49,691 nt of DNA from Candidatus Nomurabacteria bacterium (GTDB lineage: Bacteria; Patescibacteriota; Minisyncoccia; Phycocordibacterales; UBA5272), in assembly GCA_028286645.1 (NCBI GenBank), contig JAQBRF010000004.1, positions 155,501 to 205,191 on the forward strand. The letters run 5' to 3'. The position numbers were made by a program, and so were the translations under genes. Below are positions 15,959 through 22,935 of this stretch, piece by piece. Under the pieces are notes generated by a model. The model did no database searches and was not told the origin of the DNA. It saw only the letters and a list, made by a program, of their open reading frames with translations. How positions within the stretch are numbered: the first letter of the stretch is position 1; every line of letters begins with the position of its first letter.

Positions 15959-17364
15959 TTACACCAAGCCATTCCTAAGTAAGGCACTGCCACTCGCCTC
16001 TTGGCACTTTCGCCGAAGAGTATGACCCCTCTTCTTTCGGGGACCTTCTCTTTTCCTCCTACATGGCGCGGATCTGTAACTGCATTAAATGATGAACCAA
16101 GGAAGACCGTGTTCTTCCCGAACTTCTGTGTTACTAGGTCTAGATTTTTATAAAGATTCTGTAATCCTATCTTTCTGCAAATATTTCCAAATAAATCGAG
16201 CTGTTCTACTTTTTTTGTCTCAAGTTTGGTTAGCCACACTCCAGTCGCTCTATAATCTGTATGGGGCTTATATATCTTTGTGAAATTTGTCGCAGCTTCT
16301 CTGATTATGTCTATTGGATTATTGGTCGAATCTCGTAGCTTTACTTCGACTGTGTGATATCCGAAGTCTTGAGTTTTAAGAAATATAGCAATTGAGTTTA
16401 TGAGAAGATCTTCTTTTCTGGCTCGCGATACTGCTTCTTCTATATTTTTAGAAAGCTGAGAGAAAAGGAAAGCTTTATCTTGGCTAGGAGGAGTAAATGT
16501 CTTTGTCGTAGAAATGCTTTTATGCTTTTCCTTTGTGACATTTACTTCCCATACGGATTCGCCATTTAATTCCATCCACATTTCCTGCATTGGCTTGTAA
16601 AAGACTTTCTCAACTGTTGTCTTTTGCATGCGAGCGATTTCTATTGCATTTTGAATATGCATTTTATTAAGTCTCTCAGTGGTCTTTTTCCCTATATTCC
16701 ATATCTTTCGTACTGGAGTTAATTTTAAATACTTTTCTATATCTGCTTTTGATATGACGGTCATTCCATGAGGCTTCTTCCACCCGCTTCCTAGCTTGGC
16801 TATTACCTTTGTGGGACCGAGTCCGACACTGAAGCTCACGCCAAGCTCTTTGTATAAATCATTGCTTATTCTTTCCGCGATCCCTTTATAAGTTAATCTA
16901 TGAAATCTCTGCAGTCCGGTGATGTCTGCGAAGCATTCATCAATTGAGTATTCTTCTACTACTGAGGTGTAGCGTCGCACTATAGAATACATTCTCTTTG
17001 AATATATCGTATATGTTTCATAGTCTCCCGGCACTACTATCACTTCCGGAAATTTCTTTTTTATTTCCCATACTGGCATAGCGCGCGTTATGCCCAAGCG
17101 TTTTGCTTCTATACTGATGGACGTCGCTATTCCTCTTTCCGCTCCGGTTACTATTGGTTTGCCGCGAAGGTTTTTATTTTGCGCTTGCTCGACAGACGCG
17201 AAGAATGAATCGCCGTCTATATGAAGAATAGCTTTTGGGAAAAGACTCGCAGAGTTAGATATGGATTCTATTAAGGATGGAGTTTGAATGATTGCGACTC
17301 TCTTAGGGTCTGTAGTTGATAGCAGATTCTTTTTGTCTAGCTGAGTGAATGTGATTGTGTTCAT
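15955..17364 (-). CDS. Y-family translesion DNA polymerase (UmuC/DinB type)
   Basis: Error-prone polymerase for bypass of damaged bases. Palm residues are visible: HIDGDSFFASVEQ (Asp50, Asp52) and EYSIDECFADITG (Asp142, Glu143). KLGSGWKKPHGMTVI and KIWNIGKKTTERLNKM mark the palm end and thumb/HhH region, and the little-finger domain follows (TFTPPSQDKAFLFSQ). Residues 1-43 are an extra N-terminal stretch absent from DinB. It starts 18 bases after the lexA stop, an arrangement like umuDC, so it is most likely SOS-controlled from the operator at 17953. UmuC versus DinB is not decided. Confidence 0.9.
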   Translation of the reverse strand: MNTITFTQLDKKNLLSTTDPKRVAIIQTPSLIESISNSASLFPKAILHIDGDSFFASVEQAQNKNLRGKPIVTGAERGIATSISIEAKRLGITRAMPVWEIKKKFPEVIVVPGDYETYTIYSKRMYSIVRRYTSVVEEYSIDECFADITGLQRFHRLTYKGIAERISNDLYKELGVSFSVGLGPTKVIAKLGSGWKKPHGMTVISKADIEKYLKLTPVRKIWNIGKKTTERLNKMHIQNAIEIARMQKTTVEKVFYKPMQEMWMELNGESVWEVNVTKEKHKSISTTKTFTPPSQDKAFLFSQLSKNIEEAVSRARKEDLLINSIAIFLKTQDFGYHTVEVKLRDSTNNPIDIIREAATNFTKIYKPHTDYRATGVWLTKLETKKVEQLDLFGNICRKIGLQNLYKNLDLVTQKFGKNTVFLGSSFNAVTDPRHVGGKEKVPERRGVILFGESAKRRVAVPYLGMAWCN

Positions 17365-17382
17365 GGTGATTGTTTTATTAGT

Positions 17383-17943
17383 TTATTTATATTTCCTAAT
17401 GACTGCTTTTAATACTGCTTCTATCTTTAGGGTTTCGGGTTTGGGATATATTTTCCGGAATTTTCTGTTTGCGGGCACAAGAACTGGGTTTCCATTTTCT
17501 AGTTCTAGGTATTTAAGCGTATATTCGTTTTCGACGAGTGCGAGTACGATGTCCCCTCTTACGGCTCTCTTTCCCCTCTCTACCAGCACCAGATCTCCTT
17601 CCATTATTCCCGCGTCCTTCATGCTTTCGCCCCTTACTTCAAGCATGTATGTCGATTCTTTTCTTTCTATTAAAAACTCATCTAGGGACATCAGGTCAGA
17701 TACGTCTTCATCAGATGGTGATGGGAATCCTGCTTGTACGGTTCCTAATCTCATTACTGTTCCGGTCTGAGTGAGTGATAATTTGTTCCCAGTTTTTTCT
17801 AGGATTCCTTCTTCTATCATCTTCCGGACTCTGTAAGCCACTGTGTTCTTCGAGGAGACATTAAAGAGGCTGCACATCTCTTCGTATGTCGGCATCCTCT
17901 TAAATTTATTAAAAAAGTTATTTAGTATTTCGCTGTCTTTCAT
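17383..17943 (-). CDS. lexA: LexA-type SOS repressor (possible UmuD-like role)
   Basis: N-terminal winged-helix domain (residues 1-60, MPTYEEMCSLFNVSSKNTVA) joined to a C-terminal S24 autoprotease. Cleavage should occur at Ala71-Gly72 (TVQAGFPSPSDED); the catalytic pair is Ser107 in GESMKDAGI and Lys144 in EYTLKYLEL. Length 186 is normal for LexA. The ATG lies seven bases after the TACACT -10 box, so the mRNA should be leaderless, and the promoter is covered by a perfect palindrome, consistent with self-repression. The downstream polymerase makes this a compact two-gene damage-tolerance operon. Confidence 0.9.
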   Translation of the reverse strand: MKDSEILNNFFNKFKRMPTYEEMCSLFNVSSKNTVAYRVRKMIEEGILEKTGNKLSLTQTGTVMRLGTVQAGFPSPSDEDVSDLMSLDEFLIERKESTYMLEVRGESMKDAGIMEGDLVLVERGKRAVRGDIVLALVENEYTLKYLELENGNPVLVPANRKFRKIYPKPETLKIEAVLKAVIRKYK

Positions 17944-17952
17944 GTATTTTAG

Positions 17953-17978
17953 TGTATTAGAACAAACGTTCTAATACA
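17953..17978. promoter_or_regulatory. SOS operator (perfect 26-bp palindrome) over the lexA promoter
   Basis: TGTATTAGAAC and GTTCTAATACA form exact 11-bp arms around AAAC. The core GAAC-N4-GTTC matches the Gram-positive SOS box. On the minus strand TTGTAT and TACACT (17-base spacer) are interlocked with the palindrome, so a bound repressor would block polymerase. Confidence 0.88.
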
Positions 17979-18107
17979 AGGAAAAAGAGTGGATAAACAT
18001 ACGGTTATTAGAAATTGGTTATTAGTAATTAGAAAATGGTGGATTCTCAATACTATTTCCAGAATGGGAGTTGACGGAGTTTAAACTTCTTCTTGTGGTT
18101 TGGGTCG

Positions 18108-18136
18108 TTGACAAATCGTAGTGATTATTATAATGT
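18108..18136 (+). promoter_or_regulatory. Promoter of the 18197 unit
   Basis: TTGACA (18108-18113), 17-base spacer, TAATGT (18131-18136); an overlapping TATAAT gives a 15-base spacer. Confidence 0.65.
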
Positions 18137-18196
18137 AAATATAATTGCTGTTTTGATTATTAACTTTTGCGCAGTGCGCAAAGAAAGGTAAAGAAG

Positions 18197-18640
18197 ATGT
18201 CAGATCATCAGTTGGCACTTACCGCACTCGCGTTCGGACTCCTGATCATCGTGTCTCATTACGTGTACGCCGCGAGCTTACTCGTGAAGCTTTCTCAAGA
18301 GCCTGAGAACATTCTCGGGAACTGCTGGAACAGCACATTCTCCTACATGCTCGTATGGTTCGGCGGTCCGACGATGATGGCTGCCAGCTTGCCCTTCTGG
18401 TATCTTGAGGTGTTGAACCATACGGCGCGTACCGTCGAGCAGTTGTTTGTAATCGCGCTCGCCAGTCTCTGGGCTGGGTACCTACTAACGCTTCCCATCA
18501 TTCGCGTGATAGTTCTGGTCGCATTCCCGGGGACGCGGTTCCGCAGGTGGTATTCTCTGAAGATTCTGTATCTCGGAGAATCTCTCCTCGACCAAATGCA
18601 CAGAGAGATTCAAGTCCTCCGTAGACGTGCGCGCCTTTAA
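18197..18640 (+). CDS. Multi-helix membrane protein, SD-led unit (147 aa)
   Basis: No family recognised. Three or four membrane segments (LALTALAFGLLIIVSHYVYA; YMLVWFGGPTMMAASLPFWY; LFVIALASLWAGYLL with LPIIRVIVLVAF) are followed by a basic cytoplasmic tail (MHREIQVLRRRARL). The ATG at 18197 is chosen over a TTG at 18167 because a purine-rich SD-like stretch (GGTAAAGAAG) precedes it. First unit of the tandem row, reading away from lexA; strongly GC-rich with CGC/CGG arginine codons unlike the AGA-rich native genes. Confidence 0.66.
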   Translation: MSDHQLALTALAFGLLIIVSHYVYAASLLVKLSQEPENILGNCWNSTFSYMLVWFGGPTMMAASLPFWYLEVLNHTARTVEQLFVIALASLWAGYLLTLPIIRVIVLVAFPGTRFRRWYSLKILYLGESLLDQMHREIQVLRRRARL

Positions 18641-18673
18641 TCCGTTCCCCAATTCTTTCCACCTCAACCAAGT

Positions 18674-18701
18674 CCCCGCACTCGCTGCGGGGGCATTTTT
18701 T
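18674..18701 (+). terminator. Intrinsic terminator
   Basis: CCCCGC (18674-18679) pairs with GCGGGG (18687-18692), followed by a T-run, 34 bases after the stop. Confidence 0.88.
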
Positions 18702-18752
18702 ATTTAGATTATAATTACACCCAACTTTAAGTTTTTTCAGTATTTAGTATCA

Positions 18753-18781
18753 TTGACAGCACCATCTATTTATGGTATACT
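18753..18781 (+). promoter_or_regulatory. Promoter of the 18816 unit
   Basis: TTGACA (18753-18758), 17-base spacer, TATACT (18776-18781). Confidence 0.85.
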
Positions 18782-18815
18782 ATAATAGTCTCGTTCTATA
18801 CATAAAGGTTACATT

Positions 18816-19175
18816 ATGGAATATAAGCTTTGGGAGCCCATGCCTCCAGCATTCGGAGAGGCCTCACCCGAGGTCGCAATCCTCGGTGGCACTGTATTCC
18901 TCGTCATAATCGTTCTTTCGTTCATGGCGGCTGCCTGGGTTACCGTGCGGCCGTCGGACCTGGAAGATGACCAGGACGACGAAACTACGCTCGATCGAAT
19001 GCATGGCGAGCTGAAGACGTTCGTGCGGCAGTACAAAAAGTGCCGTGCAGCGTTCGGGATATTCGCCAGCCAGTTCGACGATCTGGACGGATTCGCATGG
19101 TTCATCGCGAACCTGTTCATCTGGACGTATGTCCTCGACCCTCATCATCGCACCGTCTTCGAGTATCTGTTCTGA
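18816..19175 (+). CDS. Single-helix membrane protein, SD-led unit (119 aa)
   Basis: No family recognised. A short acidic N-terminus (MEYKLWEPMPPAFGEASPE) leads to one helix (AILGGTVFLVIIVLSFMAAA), an acidic linker with DLEDDQDDETTLDRMHGELK, and a C-terminal aromatic region (GFAWFIANLFIWTYVL) that may dip into the membrane. AAAGGT lies six bases before the ATG. Promoter and terminator are its own. It stands between another membrane protein and a soluble cysteine-cluster protein. Confidence 0.64.
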   Translation: MEYKLWEPMPPAFGEASPEVAILGGTVFLVIIVLSFMAAAWVTVRPSDLEDDQDDETTLDRMHGELKTFVRQYKKCRAAFGIFASQFDDLDGFAWFIANLFIWTYVLDPHHRTVFEYLF

Positions 19176-19198
19176 AGTGTCCTTCAACCTCAACTCGT

Positions 19199-19258
19199 CC
19201 CGCACTCACACTGCGGGGCGGTTTTTTATTTGACACAAACATTAAATTAGAGGAGGAT
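19199..19258 (+). promoter_or_regulatory. Fused terminator and promoter
   Basis: The CCCGC/GCGGG terminator stem (19199-19203, 19213-19217) has a T-run at 19222-19227 that runs into TTGACA (19230-19235) of the next unit; a 17-base spacer leads to GAGGAT (19253-19258). The -10 box is weak but keeps A2 and T6. Confidence 0.7.
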
Positions 19259-19301
19259 TAAACTGAATTCCTATTAACGCAACATTAGTGAGGAAACCTG
19301 T

Positions 19302-20249
19302 ATGGCTATGAACAAGCTCGAGTCCAGCCCCTTGGTTCATTTCGAATCTAGGGACCGCCGCTTGCCTGAATGGTTCCGCTTAGGCTTCAGCTTCGGGACT
19401 GACGGCCCCGATCCTCTTCCCCCGCAAATCATTCTTGCGGTCGAGAAGTCCGCGCTAGTTCACTTTATGGAGGATATCGAAAGGAACACTCTCGTTAAAT
19501 ACGCAGGTGAGCACTTGACTCATCGGAACGCCAGTGCTGAATTTCTCACCGATATTCGCGAGCCGTGGGGCTTCGGTGGGATTCTCAAGCCTTATGCCCC
19601 TGCCGAGCCGAATGACTTTCTCCACTTCGCGATCAATATTCCGCGGGTAGAGAAAGAAGCCGGGTTTTGCCGAGATTGCGAGGGTACGGGAAAGGATCAG
19701 ATCACCGGTCAAGGAACCTGTCATCGTTGCAACGGAAGTAAGAAGGAAACGAAGCAGGATCAAAGCGAACTCAACATGATTTCGGCGACGCTTTGTGCGA
19801 TCCATCCGCTTCTAGAACGGCCATACGAAGTATGGCTGCGCGATGTGAAGGATGTGGGGCGCCCACAGCTCCTTTCACTCATCACGAGCTTCGGACCTCA
19901 ATGCCCGTTTATTGCGGTGGTTTTCTCCCCTGAGGTTGTCGGCTTTCTAGCCCGAAATGCAGGGCGCACTCTGCCGCAAATAGAGAGCGCCATGTGGAAG
20001 ACATACATTCAAATGGTGCCGGGTTATGAAAGGTACGGGCCCTATGGCTTTGAAGCGTCGGTCGATCGTGAAGGATGTCCGAGTTTCAGTGTTTCGCGCG
20101 ACGCCCTAATGTCCGTGAGCGGGTTTCGGCAGCCTTCGAGCAGGGATAGGATGAAATTTGATTCGACCGAAGTGATGAGCTACCATCAGCAAGTTTCACT
20201 TCTCGCCGGCATTGCCATGCTTTGCGATATGGTGAAAACCACTCGATAA
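19302..20249 (+). CDS. Hypothetical protein with DnaJ-like cysteine cluster, SD-led unit (315 aa)
   Basis: Function not recognised. Residues 123-144 (CRDCEGTG, 13 residues later CHRCNG) have the CxxCxGxG spacing of one DnaJ zinc-finger half-site, with Cys123, Cys126, Cys140 and Cys143 as likely zinc ligands. There is no J domain. The rest is soluble alpha/beta sequence with PQLLSLITSFGPQCPFIAVV and FEASVDREGCPSFSV. GAGGAA precedes the ATG by six bases. It is the largest gene of the tandem row, and its GC-rich codons and private promoter/terminator match its neighbours. Zinc binding is inferred; chaperone activity is not implied. Confidence 0.66.
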   Translation: MAMNKLESSPLVHFESRDRRLPEWFRLGFSFGTDGPDPLPPQIILAVEKSALVHFMEDIERNTLVKYAGEHLTHRNASAEFLTDIREPWGFGGILKPYAPAEPNDFLHFAINIPRVEKEAGFCRDCEGTGKDQITGQGTCHRCNGSKKETKQDQSELNMISATLCAIHPLLERPYEVWLRDVKDVGRPQLLSLITSFGPQCPFIAVVFSPEVVGFLARNAGRTLPQIESAMWKTYIQMVPGYERYGPYGFEASVDREGCPSFSVSRDALMSVSGFRQPSSRDRMKFDSTEVMSYHQQVSLLAGIAMLCDMVKTTR

Positions 20250-20286
20250 CTCGGAGCGAACGCTCTTCTTAACTTCAACCTTTTAC

Positions 20287-20310
20287 ACCCCGCCTCGGTG
20301 GGGTTTTTAT
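20287..20310 (+). terminator. Intrinsic terminator
   Basis: CCCC/GGGG-based stem (20288-20303, with inner CC/GG pairs) followed by GTTTTTATTTTATTT. Confidence 0.82.
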
Positions 20311-20344
20311 TTTATTTAAATCTTTTTCATTTCATTTTTTTGAA

Positions 20345-20535
20345 ATAAAAAAGCAAACCTGATTGGTCTGCGATAATGGCAGCGGATAGATAAGGAGCGG
20401 TATCTCACTGGTGGCTCCCCGAGGACTGGCGTCCCTGAAACACGATTAACTGTGTCCCCATGATATGCGTATATTCTGCATCTCATCGTTTCAATGCCTC
20501 CCGCCTATTCTGCACAAATCTATCCGCCGCCGATT
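20345..20535 (-). ncRNA. Candidate structured non-coding RNA
   Basis: No ORF. On the minus strand a long closing stem joins 20518-20531 to 20378-20391 (ten perfect pairs, one mismatch, three more). Inside are small hairpins: GGAC/GTCC, ACAC/GTGT and GGAGC/GCTCC. A terminator follows at once: GCAGACC/GGTTTGC with TTTTTTATTT (20371-20345). No consensus promoter is clear in the AT-rich sequence at 20540-20570. No match to tmRNA, RNase P, 6S or SRP RNA signatures that I know. Confidence 0.55.
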
Positions 20536-20579
20536 TAAATAATAACACATTCTTACAATTGCATATTTTTATTTAATAG

Positions 20580-20608
20580 TTGACTAAACACTATAATTAT
20601 TGTAGTTT
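20580..20608 (+). promoter_or_regulatory. Promoter of the 20654 unit
   Basis: TTGACT (20580-20585), 17-base spacer, TAGTTT (20603-20608). Confidence 0.75.
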
Positions 20609-20653
20609 AGAAGTAAAGTGATTTCGGTCATACTAAAACCATAGGGAGTTCTC

Positions 20654-21145
20654 ATGTTGAATCGAAAGGCTGTTCGCCGAATGATTGTTCTTGGCGCGAT
20701 AGTAGGGTTTTCCGCTTTTTTCTATCCTGAGACGAAAGATATGGTAGAGAGAAAGCAGGACGGATACCTCGTCCCTTTCGCTCAAGCCGCTGTAAGGAAC
20801 GTGATTACCACAGTATCTTTCGCGCGAGATGGTGACGAGATGGGTGATGCCATGCGCATGTGCAGTAATACTCCACATGAATATCACGTAAACGCACAAA
20901 GCTTCTGGATCACGTGCAGCGTGTCCGCGGATTTCTACCGCACGCTTTCATCTTCGGACGTCGAAGGCGGGCCGGCTCTAGAGGTTATCCAGACCACTCG
21001 TCTGCAGTTAAAAGACGGAGCAGTTCTCATCGCTCTTGGTTACAAAGTGAAGAACATCTTCGTCATCGCTCAAGCGTGGAGGCAGAAGCTCGACGAAGAT
21101 GTGATGCGAGGAGAAATCTCACGCGTTGAGAAATTCGTCCCATAG
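20654..21145 (+). CDS. Secreted or membrane-anchored hypothetical protein, SD-led unit (163 aa)
   Basis: No family recognised. Basic N-terminus (MLNRKAVRRM) plus a hydrophobic stretch (IVLGAIVGFSAFFYP) looks like a signal anchor. The rest is an outside domain with two cysteines (MRMCSNTPHEY and FWITCSVSAD) that could pair, and beta-like ends (ALEVIQTTRLQLKDGAVLIA). GGGAG lies five bases before the ATG. Own promoter and terminator. The candidate minus-strand RNA just upstream is divergent from it. Confidence 0.66.
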   Translation: MLNRKAVRRMIVLGAIVGFSAFFYPETKDMVERKQDGYLVPFAQAAVRNVITTVSFARDGDEMGDAMRMCSNTPHEYHVNAQSFWITCSVSADFYRTLSSSDVEGGPALEVIQTTRLQLKDGAVLIALGYKVKNIFVIAQAWRQKLDEDVMRGEISRVEKFVP

Positions 21146-21166
21146 GAGCCTTTTCACACCCCTTTC

Positions 21167-21190
21167 GCCCCGCGCGATCGGGGCTTTTTT
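21167..21190 (+). terminator. Intrinsic terminator
   Basis: GCCCCG/CGGGGC stem (21167-21172, 21179-21184) followed by six T residues. Confidence 0.9.
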
Positions 21191-21225
21191 ATATTTATCA
21201 AAACCTTTCCTAAATGAAAATAGAT

Positions 21226-21254
21226 TTGACATATAATCTTTTATATAAGAGTAT
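21226..21254 (+). promoter_or_regulatory. Promoter of the 21286 unit
   Basis: TTGACA (21226-21231), 17-base spacer, GAGTAT (21249-21254). It lies inside the longest frame (from 21214) and so rules out that upstream ATG. Confidence 0.68.
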
Positions 21255-21285
21255 AGAAAACGTACTCTCACCTACGGAGAAGAAC

Positions 21286-21459
21286 GTGGAAACTGCGACT
21301 GTGAAATACCATGTAGTGGTCCAACAAACGGGCGCCGGCTCATGGGCGCATCTGAAAGACAATAAGGAAGTGGGAGCCCACGGACGCAACCAAAACGAAG
21401 CCGTCGGGGCAATGGTGACAGCGTACCCGAATATCTTCTCCGTTATTGTGGAGAAATAA
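21286..21459 (+). CDS. Small protein, SD-led unit with GTG start (57 aa), weakly DUF2188-like
   Basis: Begins at GTG with CGGAGAA upstream; the product reads METATVKYHVVVQQTGAG and ends NIFSVIVEK. The pattern of a YHVVV strand, a short GSWAHLKDNKE turn, an Asn/Glu/Ala helix (HGRNQNEAVGAMVTAYP) and a last strand loosely recalls DUF2188-type small alpha/beta proteins; this is a weak resemblance. Own promoter and terminator, inside the tandem row. Confidence 0.6.
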   Translation: METATVKYHVVVQQTGAGSWAHLKDNKEVGAHGRNQNEAVGAMVTAYPNIFSVIVEK

Positions 21460-21490
21460 TGGCGGAAGTGAATCGCTTCTTCACCGTTAT

Positions 21491-21557
21491 CCGCTTAAGG
21501 CTGCCCTAACCCGGCGGTTTTTATTTGCTTGACTTAGTTTTATATTAATTACAAAAT
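21491..21557 (+). promoter_or_regulatory. Terminator followed at once by a promoter
   Basis: CCGC (21491-21494) pairs with GCGG before TTTTTATTT (about 21515-21525); TTGACT (21529-21534), 17-base spacer and CAAAAT (21552-21557) follow for the 21606 gene. Confidence 0.6.
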
Positions 21558-21605
21558 GTAAGAGATTCAAGTTCTAAACCTTTTAAACATTGTGAAGGAA
21601 AGATT

Positions 21606-22070
21606 ATGGCGAAGAATCCTCTTGCTAAGGCCACGGAAGATCTGATCAATGCCGCGGAAGAAAAAGGCGCAGATAGGAAAAAGTTCAAAAGAGCCCTGCT
21701 GCTGTTTCTGATGGAGAATTTCTCGAAGGAAGTCATCGTCGACGTTATGCTAGCCTTCAGTCCCCAGATGCTGGATTCTGTTTCCAAAACATCCCCGCCG
21801 TCTCGGCTGCTTGATACGGATATAGCTCTCCATCCGGTCTTAAATGAAGTCCTGTATGGCCAAGGGTTGGACACTCGAATTGAGAATCAGTGCCGCGCTG
21901 AAGGTATGGAGCGGACAGGAGATCTGGTCGTAAGGTCTTCAAAAATTCCCAACTTAGGAAGACGGTCATATCAGAAAATTGACGACTTGCTGGCTGTTCG
22001 AGGTCTCAAGCGTGGTATGGATGTCCTGGGCTGGCAGTCAAAACCCCTTCAGTCGGGAAGCCCCACCTGA
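21606..22070 (+). CDS. Free-standing RNA polymerase alpha C-terminal-domain-like protein (154 aa)
   Basis: Residues 90-140 align without gaps, from memory, to the E. coli RpoA C-terminal domain: TRIENQCRAEGMERTGDL matches VRSANCLKAEAIHYIGDL, and IPNLGRRSYQKIDDLLAVRG matches [20 protein letters not shown], then GMDV near GMRL. DNA-contact positions corresponding to E. coli Arg265, Asn268, Gly296, Lys298 (here Arg) and Ser299 are kept (Arg91, Asn94, Gly118, Arg120, Ser121). The polymerase-assembly domain is missing; residues 1-80 are a different helical domain (KKFKRALLLFLMENFSKEVI). It could bind AT-rich promoter DNA. AAGGA is the SD. Fold confident, role inferred. Confidence 0.72.
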   Translation: MAKNPLAKATEDLINAAEEKGADRKKFKRALLLFLMENFSKEVIVDVMLAFSPQMLDSVSKTSPPSRLLDTDIALHPVLNEVLYGQGLDTRIENQCRAEGMERTGDLVVRSSKIPNLGRRSYQKIDDLLAVRGLKRGMDVLGWQSKPLQSGSPT

Positions 22071-22095
22071 TTCGCCCCCGATAGAAATAGCTTCA

Positions 22096-22148
22096 CCTCG
22101 CTTCTCGGCGGGGATTTTTTTGACAAGCATAAGAAAAAAATGCAAGAT
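22096..22148 (+). promoter_or_regulatory. Fused terminator and promoter
   Basis: CCTCGC/GCGGGG stem (22096-22101, 22108-22113), T-run 22115-22121. The next -35 TTGACA (22120-22125) takes its first bases from that run; 17-base spacer; CAAGAT (22143-22148). Confidence 0.72.
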
Positions 22149-22182
22149 GTAAGTCAAGCTCATAATTGAAAGGCGTAGTGCT

Positions 22183-22524
22183 ATGTCCAGCTCTTTGTAT
22201 GAACCGAATTTTGGAGAGGCATTCTATCCGTTTTACCAGGAGAGGATCCTCGAAGCTCTTAGGAAGCTTCCAGATGATAGCCCGGCACACGAGCGTGAGA
22301 CGCAGCTCCGGCTGATCGCTCAAGTTCAGCTGCATTTGGAGACCGACCGCAAGGTGTATGTCAACAGCGCGATGGGATCTAGAATTTCCCGTCAAGTGGG
22401 TCAGGATCTGGAGAATATCTGGAGTCAAATCAAAGTTGAGCAACTTGCGGGTTTCTCGGATGAGCAGATGAAGCTCTATCAGACCTTGGACTCAATGGTT
22501 CGTACTCTGTTGGTTTACAAATAA
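22183..22524 (+). CDS. Hypothetical helical protein, SD-led unit (113 aa)
   Basis: No family recognised. Soluble and almost all helical: FYQERILEALRKLPDDS, then ERETQLRLIAQVQLHLETDR and QVGQDLENIWSQIKVEQL, with a final LYQTLDSMVRTLLVYK. It could be a small helical bundle or dimer. The SD is weak (GAAAGGCG, nine bases from the ATG). Own promoter and terminator within the tandem row. Confidence 0.62.
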   Translation: MSSSLYEPNFGEAFYPFYQERILEALRKLPDDSPAHERETQLRLIAQVQLHLETDRKVYVNSAMGSRISRQVGQDLENIWSQIKVEQLAGFSDEQMKLYQTLDSMVRTLLVYK

Positions 22525-22540
22525 GTCCTCCTCACTTAAC

Positions 22541-22595
22541 CCGTCGCGAAAGCGGCGGATTTTTATTTGACACTTATATTATAAAAAAGTAGGCT
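22541..22595 (+). promoter_or_regulatory. Fused terminator and promoter
   Basis: CCGTCGC/GCGGCGG stem with GAAA loop (22541-22558), T-run, then TTGACA (22567-22572), 17-base spacer, TAGGCT (22590-22595). Confidence 0.75.
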
Positions 22596-22627
22596 AAACT
22601 AAATTCCCACCACTGGAGGTCGTCATC

Positions 22628-22918
22628 ATGACTTCGCTTGAGCAAGTTGTTGCGGAAGAAAGAAAACGGCTGGAAGCCGAGTTCCCGAAATTCTTGGCGG
22701 ACATCAATGGGTCCCAAGATTATTACTCTATGTATGTATTGGCTCAGGCTCTTGTAAAGGCCAAAAAAGGAGAAGCACAAGCTGCAATTGTCGGAGAAGT
22801 CAAAGACTTCGATGGCACAAGCCGCACCATCACAGTGGAAGAAGAACGGCGACTGTGGCGGTTAGCTAACACCTTGTCCGGTGAGTCGATGGTTCAGTCT
22901 CATATCGACTTTTTATGA
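22628..22918 (+). CDS. Hypothetical protein, SD-led unit (96 aa)
   Basis: No family recognised. A charged helical N-terminus (LEQVVAEERKRLEAEFPKFL), a central SQDYYSMYVLAQALVKAKKG helix, a small strand pair (AAIVGEVKDFDGTSRTITV) and a C-terminal helix. GGAGGT precedes the ATG by seven bases. Last member of the tandem row; its terminator is followed by native minus-strand genes. Confidence 0.62.
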   Translation: MTSLEQVVAEERKRLEAEFPKFLADINGSQDYYSMYVLAQALVKAKKGEAQAAIVGEVKDFDGTSRTITVEEERRLWRLANTLSGESMVQSHIDFL

Positions 22919-22935
22919 ATCCCGTTCGCTCGATT

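Noticed and set aside
20400-20530. Hammerhead ribozyme (GAAAC and GATGAG words)
   Set aside because: The CUGAUGA core and the required three-helix arrangement are missing.
20633-20899. 88-codon minus-strand frame
   Set aside because: Shadow of the 20654-21145 gene, which has promoter, SD and terminator.
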